Shown here piece after piece: positions 6,668-13,537 of a stretch of DNA of 13,788 nucleotides. The DNA comes from JADHLN01 sp965658435 (lineage in GTDB: Bacteria; Pseudomonadota; Alphaproteobacteria; Rickettsiales; JABIRX01). The stretch's first letter is position 1. Every line of letters starts with the position of its first letter. The stretch spans positions 1 through 13,788 of the forward strand of contig CBFHSE010000042.1 in NCBI GenBank assembly GCA_965658435.1, given 5' to 3'. Below the pieces are notes generated by a model that made no database searches, was not told where the DNA came from, and worked only from the letters and a program-made list of their open reading frames with translations. The translations under genes and the position numbers were made by a program.

Positions 6668-8098
6668 ATGGCACGCAAATTTTTCGGTACAGATGGAATA
6701 AGAGGGACGGCAAATAAGGGCAATATTACTCCTGACATTATTTTAAAAGCTGGTCAAGCAACAGGTATTAAATTTAGAAGGGGAAGCCATAGACATAGAG
6801 TAATTATCGCCAAAGATACCAGATTATCTGGTTACATGATTGAGAATGCTTTAACCTCAGGCTTTGTTTCAGTTGGGATGGATGTAATTTTAGCGGGTCC
6901 AATTCCTACTCCCGCTGTTGCTATGCTCACTAAGTCAATGCGAGCTGATTTAGGGGTAATGATATCTGCTTCACATAATTTATATCATGATAATGGCATT
7001 AAATTTTTTGGACCAGATGGTCATAAATTATCAGATATAATTGAAAAAGAGATTGAAGATTTAATGCAGCAAAATCTTGAAAAATATCTTGTTACACCAG
7101 ATAAAATAGGTAAGGCAACTAGAATAGATGATGTGGCAGGGCGTTATATAGAGTTTTTAAAAAATACTTTTCCAAAAGGCAAAACTCTTGAAGGCTTAAA
7201 AATTGTTATAGATTGCGCTAATGGTGCTGCTTATAAAATAGGGCCAACTATTTTATGGGAATTAGGTGCTGAAGTAATTGCAATTGGAGTAAATCCAAAT
7301 GGCTTTAACATTAATGAAGAATGTGGTTCAACTAATCCAGAATTATTATCAAAAGAGGTAGTTCGTAATAAAGCTCATATAGGTATTGCATTAGATGGTG
7401 ATGCAGATCGTCTTTTAGTAGTTGACTCTAATGGCAAAAAAATTGATGGCGATCAAATTATAGCAATGATTGCAAGTAGCTGGAAATCAGAGAAAAAGTT
7501 AAAAGGCAATTCTGTTGTAACGACTAAAATGTCTAATTTGGCTTTAGAGAATTATTTAAAAGAGCAAAATATATCATTAATCAGAACAGATATCGGTGAC
7601 AGATATGTTTCAGAATATATGCAAAAAAATAATTTTAATATAGGAGGTGAGCAATCAGGACATATTATTTTATCAGATTATTCAACTACTGGTGATGGCA
7701 TGTTAGCGGCATTACAAGTGTTAGCTAATTTAATGCAAGGTAATAAAAAATTTCCTAAGATTTTTACGCCTTTGCCGCAAATATTAAAAAATGTAAAAAT
7801 TACAAAGAATTTTTCCTTAAATAATTCTGAACTTAATAAAGCAATAAAGCAGGCGGAAGAAAAGCTAGCTGGTAATGGTAGAATCTTAGTTAGAAAATCA
7901 GGAACTGAACCTTTACTACGTATTATGGTTGAGGGAAATAAAATGTCAGAAATTAACAAAATAGCGGATAATATAGCAAAAGCAGTCTCAAAAGATTTGG
8001 CTACAAAAACTATAGATATAAATTTTATTAAACATGCATATAAATATATTGGTAATAGCTGGCTCAGATTCAAGCGGAGGGGCGGGAATTCAAGCTGA
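6668..8098 (+). CDS. glmM: Phosphoglucosamine mutase with C-terminal extension
   Basis: Converts glucosamine-6-phosphate to glucosamine-1-phosphate, the step before UDP-GlcNAc for peptidoglycan and lipopolysaccharide. The four domains of the alpha-D-phosphohexomutase fold are visible: RKFFGTDGIRG at the N-terminus; the phosphoserine loop MISASHN (98-104, Ser102, the same number as in E. coli GlmM); the metal loop DGDADR (243-248); the sugar loop GGEQSGH (326-332); and the phosphate-binding VRKSGTEPLLR (408-418). Two things are odd. The nearly invariant proline after SASHN is leucine (Leu105, codon TTA), so the loop reads SASHNLYHDNG. And the protein has 476 residues where about 445 is usual: the family-like part ends near AKAV (440), and about 32 Lys/Arg-rich residues follow, most of them encoded in a second frame of the thiD start. 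No Shine-Dalgarno precedes the ATG; the start is set by MARKFFGTDGIRG. Confidence 0.95.
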   Translation: MARKFFGTDGIRGTANKGNITPDIILKAGQATGIKFRRGSHRHRVIIAKDTRLSGYMIENALTSGFVSVGMDVILAGPIPTPAVAMLTKSMRADLGVMISASHNLYHDNGIKFFGPDGHKLSDIIEKEIEDLMQQNLEKYLVTPDKIGKATRIDDVAGRYIEFLKNTFPKGKTLEGLKIVIDCANGAAYKIGPTILWELGAEVIAIGVNPNGFNINEECGSTNPELLSKEVVRNKAHIGIALDGDADRLLVVDSNGKKIDGDQIIAMIASSWKSEKKLKGNSVVTTKMSNLALENYLKEQNISLIRTDIGDRYVSEYMQKNNFNIGGEQSGHIILSDYSTTGDGMLAALQVLANLMQGNKKFPKIFTPLPQILKNVKITKNFSLNNSELNKAIKQAEEKLAGNGRILVRKSGTEPLLRIMVEGNKMSEINKIADNIAKAVSKDLATKTIDINFIKHAYKYIGNSWLRFKRRGGNSS

Positions 8099-8840
8099 TA
8101 TAAAAACCATAAATAATTTGGGTTGTCACGCTGCTACAGCTATAACAGCTTTAACTGCGCAAAATAGCCAAACAATTACAAGAATTAACCCTATAGCACC
8201 TGAATTCATAGCGGAGCAAATTAAGGTTGTTTGTGCTGATATGAAAATTAATATTGTGAAAATCGGCATGGTATATGATATTTCTGACTACAAAGCTATT
8301 TTTATAGCTCTAAGTGAAAATATTCCAGATGCTAAAATTATTTTAGATCCTGTTTTTATATCATCTACAAATAAGGAGTTAGTTAATCTTAGTAATGATT
8401 TAATAAAATATCTTAAAGAAGAAATTTTGCCGCAAATTTATTTGCTAACTCCAAATTTGGATGAAGCCAATATGTTATTGGATAAAAACATCAATAATAT
8501 TGAAGATATGAAAAATGCTGTAAATTTATTAAAAAATTTTGGCTGTGAAGCAATATTGCTAAAAGGTGGACATTTACAGCAAGAAATAATTTATGATATT
8601 TTGCTGTATAATAATAATGTCAAAGTTTTTGAGTCTAAAAAAATATTAGGCCATAATAATCATGGCAGCGGTTGTAGTTTATCCTCTGCTATATCTGCAT
8701 ATCTGGCAAAAGGCAATAATCTTGAAGTTTCGATAGATAAAGCAAGAAAATATATATATAAAGCAATAGAAAATGCCATCATTCCTGGGCAAGGAATTGG
8801 TTCTTTAAATCATATAAGAGATTTCAGGCTTGAAAACTAA
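8034..8840 (+). CDS. thiD: Hydroxymethylpyrimidine (phosphate) kinase
   Basis: Ribokinase-fold kinase of thiamine synthesis that phosphorylates 4-amino-5-hydroxymethyl-2-methylpyrimidine and its monophosphate. At 268 residues it is a standard stand-alone ThiD with no ThiE or TenA fusion. Motifs are IAGSDSSGGAGIQADIKT (8-25), ALTAQNS (39-45), VKIGM (75-79), ILDPVF (103-108), LLTPNLDEANMLL (137-149), LLKGGH (175-180) and HGSGCSLSSAI (210-220). Cys214 in GSGC is the catalytic/anion-hole loop. The ATG at 8034 is firmly set because IAGSDSSGG must lie within the first dozen residues; the start therefore lies inside glmM, in another frame, with 65 bases shared. No other thiamine gene is in the window, so the host may salvage pyrimidine or have its thi genes elsewhere. 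No Shine-Dalgarno is seen; translation probably depends on that of glmM. Confidence 0.93.
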   Translation: MHINILVIAGSDSSGGAGIQADIKTINNLGCHAATAITALTAQNSQTITRINPIAPEFIAEQIKVVCADMKINIVKIGMVYDISDYKAIFIALSENIPDAKIILDPVFISSTNKELVNLSNDLIKYLKEEILPQIYLLTPNLDEANMLLDKNINNIEDMKNAVNLLKNFGCEAILLKGGHLQQEIIYDILLYNNNVKVFESKKILGHNNHGSGCSLSSAISAYLAKGNNLEVSIDKARKYIYKAIENAIIPGQGIGSLNHIRDFRLEN

Positions 8841-8857
8841 GATTTAAGGTATATAAG
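8830..8857 (+). promoter_or_regulatory. Sigma70-like promoter for rpmE-hemJ
   Basis: TTGAAA (8830-8835), a 16-base spacer and TATAAG (8852-8857) each match the -35 and -10 consensus at five of six positions. The site overlaps the last codons of thiD and lies a little over 25 bases before the rpmE start, leaving a leader of roughly 20 bases. It suggests that rpmE-hemJ can be transcribed independently of glmM-thiD. Confidence 0.42.
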
Positions 8858-8885
8858 TAACATCCTATTTTTTTAAAAGATTAAA

Positions 8886-9152
8886 ATGAAAAAAGGAATT
8901 CATCCAGATTATCACGAAATAACGGTAGAAATGGTCGATGGTACAAAGTTTAAAACTCGCTCAACCTATGGAAAAGAAGGAGCTAATCTAAAGCTTGATA
9001 TTGATCCATCTACTCACCCAGCATGGACTGGTGGCACAAAATTTCTTAATGAAAATGTTAGTAAAGTAGCTGAATTTAAGAAAAAATTTAGTGGTGTTAA
9101 CTTTATGGCGCAAAAAACATCAGATAAAGAAGAAGATAAAAAAGACAATTAA
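8886..9152 (+). CDS. rpmE: 50S ribosomal protein L31
   Basis: Ribosomal protein L31 of 88 residues, part of the large subunit and of the bridge to the 30S head. The family signature is clear: MKKGIHPDYHEI at the start, DGTKFKTRSTYGKEG (18-32), LDIDPSTHPAWTGG (37-50) and a tail with VAEFKKKFSG (61-70). It has no cysteines, so it is the zinc-independent type. The last 18 residues are a charged Lys/Glu/Asp tail. A weak AAAAGA precedes the start. The TAA stop shares its final A with the hemJ ATG, so the two genes are probably one transcript. Confidence 0.95.
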   Translation: MKKGIHPDYHEITVEMVDGTKFKTRSTYGKEGANLKLDIDPSTHPAWTGGTKFLNENVSKVAEFKKKFSGVNFMAQKTSDKEEDKKDN

Positions 9153-9583
9153 TGAATCTTTATCTTTGGTACAAAGCTTTTCATTTAATATCTATAATAG
9201 CATGGATGGCGGCATTATTATATTTGCCTCGTATATTTGTTTATCACTCAGAGGCAAAAAGCCAAGATTGTAAAGATGTTTTTAAGTTAATGGAAAAAAG
9301 GCTTTTAAGATATATCATGACTCCTGCAATGATATTTTCTTATTTATTTGGTATTTTGCTCATATTGCAAGACCCAAGCTACTATATGAAATCTGGTTGG
9401 CTGCATGTAAAGCTATTAGCAGTTTTATTATTATCAGCTAGTCATGGTTATTTTGCAATTTGTGTAAAAAAATTTGCTCTTGAACAAAATAATAAATCTT
9501 CAAAATTTTATAGATTAATAAATGAAGTTCCAACATTATTAATGATCTTAATTATAATAATGGTGGTTATAAAGCCTTTCTAA
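9152..9583 (+). CDS. hemJ: Protoporphyrinogen oxidase HemJ
   Basis: Integral inner-membrane protein of 143 residues of the HemJ family (formerly UPF0093), which oxidises protoporphyrinogen IX to protoporphyrin IX in heme synthesis. Four hydrophobic segments are visible at about 7-27, 54-73, 84-103 and 124-142. Conserved residues are His11 in AFHLISIIAWMAALLYLPR, with Arg27, and GWLHVKLLAVLLLSASHGY with Lys87 and His98. His11 and Lys87 match positions described as essential in the family. It starts on the last base of the rpmE stop. The hemJ-then-rho order is common in alphaproteobacteria and supports the call. No other heme gene is present. Confidence 0.93.
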   Translation: MNLYLWYKAFHLISIIAWMAALLYLPRIFVYHSEAKSQDCKDVFKLMEKRLLRYIMTPAMIFSYLFGILLILQDPSYYMKSGWLHVKLLAVLLLSASHGYFAICVKKFALEQNNKSSKFYRLINEVPTLLMILIIIMVVIKPF

Positions 9584-9711
9584 TCCTATTTTTATAATTT
9601 GTCTTCGTAAAATTTTCTTTTGCAAAATATAGGGTTAGTAAATAATTTTACCCTAAGACTCTTTAAATAATCTTGTTTGAATTATTTACAAATATGTTTG
9701 TTATTACTAAT

Positions 9712-9749
9712 AAGCTATATACAGATCCTTTCTTTAACAGATATAGCTT
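9712..9749. repeat. 9-bp perfect inverted repeat upstream of rho
   Basis: aagctatat (9712-9720) and atatagctt (9741-9749) are perfect complements around a 20-base, pyrimidine-rich loop. The right arm overlaps the possible -35 TTGACT by two bases. This could be an operator-like site or the hairpin of an upstream RNA. There is no T-run directly after it, so it is not a standard terminator. Confidence 0.4.
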
Positions 9750-9776
9750 GACTTATCTTAAATCAAAGAATAAAAC
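9748..9776 (+). promoter_or_regulatory. Possible rho promoter
   Basis: TTGACT (9748-9753, five of six -35 matches), a 17-base spacer and TAAAAC (9771-9776, a poor -10) lie about 55 bases before the rho start codon. The predicted transcript would begin with the small AT hairpin at 9783-9797. The -35 is good and the -10 weak. Confidence 0.33.
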
Positions 9777-9832
9777 ATAACTAAGATTATAAATCTTCTT
9801 TTTAATTCTAATAACATCCCAAAATATTTATT

Positions 9833-11314
9833 ATGACAGAACAAACAGTCAGACGTCGCCGATTTTTACGTAAAAAAACAGAAGAGCAAAACTCAGAACC
9901 CCCAATCGAGGTATCTGAAAATCAAGAAGTAAAAATAGAAAATGAGGATCAAGCAAAAACTCAAGATCAAACCAAAAATTCACTAGCTAAAAAAAACAAT
10001 CATTTTTCAAAGCAAAAAAGGAGAGAAGAAGAAATAATTGAACCAAGTGGCAAAACTTTAGATCTTTATGATTTAAAAACTAAATCAGCATCAGAATTAG
10101 TTACTAAAGCTCAAGAAGTAGGTATAGAAAATCCTTACACAATGACCAAGCAAAATTTAATATTTTTAATATTAAAGCATGCAGCATCAGAAGGTGATCA
10201 AATAATTGGTGGAGGTGTTTTAGATATATTAAATGATGGCTTTGGATTTTTACGTTCTCCGGAAACAAATTATTTATCTGGTCCTGATGATATTTATGTA
10301 TCTCCAGCTCAAATTCGAAAATCTGGTCTAAGAACAGGAGATCAAATAAAGGGTGAAATAAGAGCGCCTAAAAAAAGTGAAAGATATTTTGCTCTTCAAA
10401 AAGTTGAAACTGTAAATGGTGCAAAACACGAAGATTTTAAAAAGAAATCAAATTTTGATAATTTAACACCCCTTTATCCAGATGAAAAAATAAATTTAGA
10501 ATTTAAAGACCCTACAATAAAAGATAAATCAACAAGAGTAATTGAATTAGTTGCTCCAATTGGTAAAGGTCAAAGAGCATTAATAGTAGCCCCGCCAAGA
10601 ACTGGTAAAACAGTATTAATGCAAAATATTGCTCATGCAATCAACCAAAATCATCCAGATACTGAATTAATAGTATTGTTAATTGATGAAAGACCAGAGG
10701 AAGTAACAGATATGGCAAGATCTGTAAAAGGTGAGGTAGTAAGCTCTACATTTGATGAGCCAGCTCAACGTCACGTTCAATTAGCTGATTTAATTATTGA
10801 GAAAGCAAAAAGGCTTGTAGAACAAGGAAAAGATGTTGTAATTTTACTAGATTCAATAACTCGTTTAGCAAGAGCTTATAATACAGTAGTTCCATCATCT
10901 GGTAAGGTATTAACCGGTGGAGTAGATTCTAATGCTTTACAACGCCCAAAAAGATTTTTCGGTGCAGCCAGAAATATTGAAAATGGAGGTTCATTAACAA
11001 TTATTGCCACAGCATTAATTGAAACTGGCTCAAGAATGGATGAAGTGATTTTTGAAGAATTTAAAGGAACCGGTAACTCTGAATTAGTTTTAGATAGGAA
11101 ATTATCAGATAAAAGAACATTTCCTGCAATTGATATTAATAAGTCTGGTACTAGAAAAGAAGATATGCTTGTTGATAAAGCATTATTAAGTAAAATGTGG
11201 GTATTAAGGAAAATAGTTAGCCCAATGAACACTATAGAAGCTATGGAGTTTCTAATTGATAAAATTAAGAAAACCAAAAATAATGATGATTTTTTTGATT
11301 CAATGAATCAATAA
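9833..11314 (+). CDS. rho: Transcription termination factor Rho
   Basis: Hexameric RNA-dependent ATPase that ends transcription of untranslated RNA. The core is clearly conserved: the N-terminal helical domain begins at about 74 (KTLDLYDLKTKSASELVTKA); the cold-shock-like RNA-binding domain has GVLDILNDGFGFLRSP (128-143) and DDIYVSPAQIRKSGLRTGD (152-170). The motor domain has GKGQRALIVAPPRTGKT (244-260, Walker A 253-260), LIDERPEEVTDM (283-294), Walker B VVILLDS (335-341), Q-loop GKVLTGGVDSNAL (357-369) and the R-loop region GTGNSELVLDR (412-422). It has 493 residues against about 420 for common Rho proteins. The excess is an N-terminal tail of about 72 residues, basic at first (RRRRFLRKK, 7-15) and then Glu/Gln/Lys-rich and probably disordered. 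The ATG at 9833 has no Shine-Dalgarno, so a later start is possible, but no in-frame Met lies between residue 1 and the core. Confidence 0.97.
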   Translation: MTEQTVRRRRFLRKKTEEQNSEPPIEVSENQEVKIENEDQAKTQDQTKNSLAKKNNHFSKQKRREEEIIEPSGKTLDLYDLKTKSASELVTKAQEVGIENPYTMTKQNLIFLILKHAASEGDQIIGGGVLDILNDGFGFLRSPETNYLSGPDDIYVSPAQIRKSGLRTGDQIKGEIRAPKKSERYFALQKVETVNGAKHEDFKKKSNFDNLTPLYPDEKINLEFKDPTIKDKSTRVIELVAPIGKGQRALIVAPPRTGKTVLMQNIAHAINQNHPDTELIVLLIDERPEEVTDMARSVKGEVVSSTFDEPAQRHVQLADLIIEKAKRLVEQGKDVVILLDSITRLARAYNTVVPSSGKVLTGGVDSNALQRPKRFFGAARNIENGGSLTIIATALIETGSRMDEVIFEEFKGTGNSELVLDRKLSDKRTFPAIDINKSGTRKEDMLVDKALLSKMWVLRKIVSPMNTIEAMEFLIDKIKKTKNNDDFFDSMNQ

Positions 11315-11352
11315 TTTTAAATTATTTAGTGACTAATAAATTTTTAATTGCT

Positions 11353-11374
11353 AAAAAACCTACAAAAGTTTTTT
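11353..11374 (+). other. A/T hairpin directly before the mdh start
   Basis: aaaaaac (11353-11359) pairs with gtttttt (11368-11374) around an 8-base loop, and the mdh ATG begins two bases later. All but one T belong to the stem, so it lacks the free U-tail of a terminator. It occupies the place where a ribosome-binding site would be. With one G/C pair it is weak and may be coincidental. Confidence 0.3.
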
Positions 11375-11375
11375 T

Positions 11376-12323
11376 ATGTCAGCTAGAAAAAAAATAGCTC
11401 TTATAGGAGCTGGAAATATCGGAGGAACATTAGCACATTTAATAGCTCTAAAAGAGCTAGGAGATTTTGTTCTTCTTGATTTGTCAGCTAAAAGATCAAG
11501 CGGTAAAGCTTTAGATATTGCCCAAAGTTCATCTATTGAGAATTTTTCTTCTTCTTATAAAGGAACAAATCAATATTCAGATATTAAAGATGCAGATGTA
11601 GTAATTGTTACTGCAGGAATAGCAAGAAAGCCTGGCATGAGCAGGGATGATCTTATAGATACAAATAGTAAAGTTATTAAAGATGTTGCAAAGGGCATAA
11701 AAAAATATGCTCCAAATTCTTTCGTAATTGTAATAACAAATCCTTTGGATGTAATGGTATGGGTTATGCGTGAAGCTACTGGTTTTAAGCATAATAAAGT
11801 AGTAGGAATGGCAGGTGTTTTAGACACATCAAGATTAAAATTATTCATTGCTGAAGCTTTAAATGTTTGTGTATCAGATGTAAATGGATTTGTACTGGGA
11901 GGTCATGGTGATTCAATGGTACCATTAATGCGTTTTACAACAGTTGCTGGAATACCAATTCCAGAGTTAGTAAAAATGGGGATGATATCTAAAGAAAAAG
12001 TAGAAGAGATTGCAACAAGAACAAGAAATGGTGGGGCAGAAATTGTTCAGTTATTAGAAACAGGTTCGGCCTATTATGCTCCAGCATCAAGTGCAATCAT
12101 TATGGCAGAATCATATCTTAAAGATAAAAGAAGAATACTGCCATGTGCAGCATATTTAAATGGAGAATATAACATAAAAAAAACTTATGTAGGTGTCCCT
12201 GTGGTCATTGGTAAGAATGGTGTTGAAAAAATTATTGAGCTAGATCTTAATAAGACAGAAAGGAAAGAGTTTGATAGTTCGGTAAAATCCGTACAAGATC
12301 TTATGAAAACTATTAAAATTTAA
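11376..12323 (+). CDS. mdh: Malate dehydrogenase (LDH-like type)
   Basis: NAD-dependent malate dehydrogenase of 315 residues, TCA cycle, interconverting malate and oxaloacetate. The Rossmann motif is IALIGAGNIGGTLA (7-20). Asp35 in VLLDLSAKR is the NAD-selecting acid. The substrate loop is ARKPGMSRDD (83-92), with Arg84 and Arg90; arginine rather than glutamine here marks malate over lactate specificity. TNPLD follows at 121-125. The catalytic pair is Asp150 in GVLDTSRLK (147-155, with Arg153) and His177 in GGHGDSMVPL (175-184). This is the LDH-like group common in alphaproteobacteria, not the E. coli dimeric type. The usual neighbours sucC and sucD are missing; it lies between rho and an unknown envelope protein. 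No Shine-Dalgarno is present before the ATG. Confidence 0.96.
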   Translation: MSARKKIALIGAGNIGGTLAHLIALKELGDFVLLDLSAKRSSGKALDIAQSSSIENFSSSYKGTNQYSDIKDADVVIVTAGIARKPGMSRDDLIDTNSKVIKDVAKGIKKYAPNSFVIVITNPLDVMVWVMREATGFKHNKVVGMAGVLDTSRLKLFIAEALNVCVSDVNGFVLGGHGDSMVPLMRFTTVAGIPIPELVKMGMISKEKVEEIATRTRNGGAEIVQLLETGSAYYAPASSAIIMAESYLKDKRRILPCAAYLNGEYNIKKTYVGVPVVIGKNGVEKIIELDLNKTERKEFDSSVKSVQDLMKTIKI

Positions 12324-12328
12324 GGAGG
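12323..12328 (+). promoter_or_regulatory. Perfect Shine-Dalgarno before the unknown envelope gene
   Basis: AGGAGG lies six bases before the ATG at 12335 and starts on the last base of the mdh stop codon. It is the only full-consensus ribosome-binding site I see in the window; most other starts have none. It fixes the start of the downstream gene and suggests efficient translation from the mdh transcript. Confidence 0.8.
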
Positions 12329-12334
12329 CCCCAA

Positions 12335-13534
12335 ATGAAAAAAACTATCATAACTTTATCTTCATTATTAATATTAAATAATGCAAATGCCATAAGTTTA
12401 AATGATGCATTAGAAAAATTAGGTAACACAAATCAAATTGCTTATGAAGGAGTGGTTCCACCACCTTCAATACCATCAAATAATGCAGCAACTCCACCTA
12501 ATCAAGTTATGGAGAAAAGCACTATAAAAGGTGCAACAAATAAATCTGATAAAAATTTAACTGATGAACAAGCTAGTCAAAGCTTAGTTAAACAGGATAT
12601 ATCTAATGAAGAAGGTCAAAATCAGAAAAATAATAATGATAATCAAAATGTGGAAGAATTTGACTTAAATCCTGCTTATGAAGATCAGGCATTAGATGAA
12701 GAATTCACCGCAATAGGTTTGCAGCTACAAGAATTAAAAAAGTCAATATCAAATAATGTAGTAACAGGATCAGTTTTGCAAAGAGAAATAAAAAAGTTAA
12801 ATAAAAAAACATCCTCTATAAATAGCACTAGTTTGATTTTATCAGCTATTTTATTTTCAATAATTGCAATAATATCAATTTTTATATTTAGAATTAGAAA
12901 AACTATGGATATAAAATTTAACGAAGTATATTCAAATTTATCAAATAAAAATCCTAGTGATATATCAGATAAAATAGAGGATTTAGAGACAAAAATTGCA
13001 TATTTGGGATCAGGTGTTCAGAATAACGCAAAAAATATTAATGAAGCTTTTGCTGAAGTTAGTGAATTAAATAAAAATATCGAACCAAATATTCAAAATA
13101 ATACTGAGCAATATCAGCCAAAAAATCCCTCTGAAAATATAGAAAATATCCCCAAACCTAATTATAAAAATATAGAAAATAATCAATCATTTGATGATAT
13201 TTCGCTTGATATTGATTCTATGAATCAAAACCCCATAGAAGAAAATTTTCAAGAGAAAATTATCCCCCAAGAAATTAATAAAACAGAAGGTTCTCTTATC
13301 AGCGATAAAATAGATATAAATACTGAAATTAAAGCAGTTAATGTCAGTAATCAGCAAACAGAAGAGGTAAATACAACTAATTCTAATGTGGAAGAAAATA
13401 TTGATAATAAACAAGAAGCTATTCCTACTCAACCGTCTGAAGAGGATTTCTTAGATCTATATCAAGATAATAATGAGCCTAATAACGCTAAGATTAACTC
13501 AACAGAATTTACTGATAATAAAGAGAACAACTAA
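12335..13534 (+). CDS. Unknown envelope protein: signal peptide, one inner membrane segment, coiled coil and acidic Asn-rich tail
   Basis: I do not recognise this 399-residue protein. A signal peptide is clear: basic MKK, hydrophobic ITLSSLLIL and ANA before the likely cut after residue 19. Residues 20-165 would be periplasmic: a Pro/Ser/Asn-rich linker (about 40-60), a Gln/Asn-rich part, and a helical stretch (about 120-160, EFTAIGLQLQELKKSI). A strong membrane segment spans about 166-187 and is followed by RIRK, so by the positive-inside rule the C-terminal 210 residues should be cytoplasmic. These begin with a likely coiled coil (about 194-250, IEDLETKIAYLG and AFAEVSELNKNI) and continue as a long acidic, Asn/Glu-rich, low-complexity tail ending near EEDFLDLYQDNN. 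A 14-bp direct repeat (13135-13148, 13168-13181) lies in the tail. It follows mdh by 11 bases with a perfect Shine-Dalgarno. A role linking envelope and cytoplasm is possible; none can be assigned. Confidence 0.85.
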   Translation: MKKTIITLSSLLILNNANAISLNDALEKLGNTNQIAYEGVVPPPSIPSNNAATPPNQVMEKSTIKGATNKSDKNLTDEQASQSLVKQDISNEEGQNQKNNNDNQNVEEFDLNPAYEDQALDEEFTAIGLQLQELKKSISNNVVTGSVLQREIKKLNKKTSSINSTSLILSAILFSIIAIISIFIFRIRKTMDIKFNEVYSNLSNKNPSDISDKIEDLETKIAYLGSGVQNNAKNINEAFAEVSELNKNIEPNIQNNTEQYQPKNPSENIENIPKPNYKNIENNQSFDDISLDIDSMNQNPIEENFQEKIIPQEINKTEGSLISDKIDINTEIKAVNVSNQQTEEVNTTNSNVEENIDNKQEAIPTQPSEEDFLDLYQDNNEPNNAKINSTEFTDNKENN

Positions 13535-13537
13535 TAA

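Larger units (their letters stand above)
9584..9832. other. Intergenic region between hemJ and rho
   Basis: This 249-base stretch is the longest gene-free region in the window. It has no plausible coding sequence and no tRNA-like fold that I can see. It holds a 6-bp inverted repeat tagggt/acccta (9630-9635, 9650-9655), possibly the end of the hemJ transcript; a 9-bp perfect inverted repeat (9712-9749); a possible promoter (9748-9776); and a small AT hairpin, aagatt-ata-aatctt (9783-9797) followed by CTTTTT. The last part would be the rho 5' leader. A small RNA cannot be excluded. Confidence 0.6.

Noticed and set aside
7678..8073. 131-codon minus-strand frame opposite glmM
   Set aside because: It lies opposite highly conserved GlmM motifs and its own sequence has no recognisable domain; an antisense shadow.
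9091..9273. 60-codon plus frame across rpmE and hemJ
   Set aside because: It is out of frame with two well-supported genes that together account for the whole segment.
10876..11277. 133-codon minus-strand frame opposite rho
   Set aside because: Mirror of the conserved Rho motor domain with no motif of its own; an antisense shadow.
13187..13432. 81-codon minus frame inside the unknown envelope gene
   Set aside because: The Ile/Phe-rich composition is what the complement of an Asn/Glu-rich AT tract gives; no start signal or motif.
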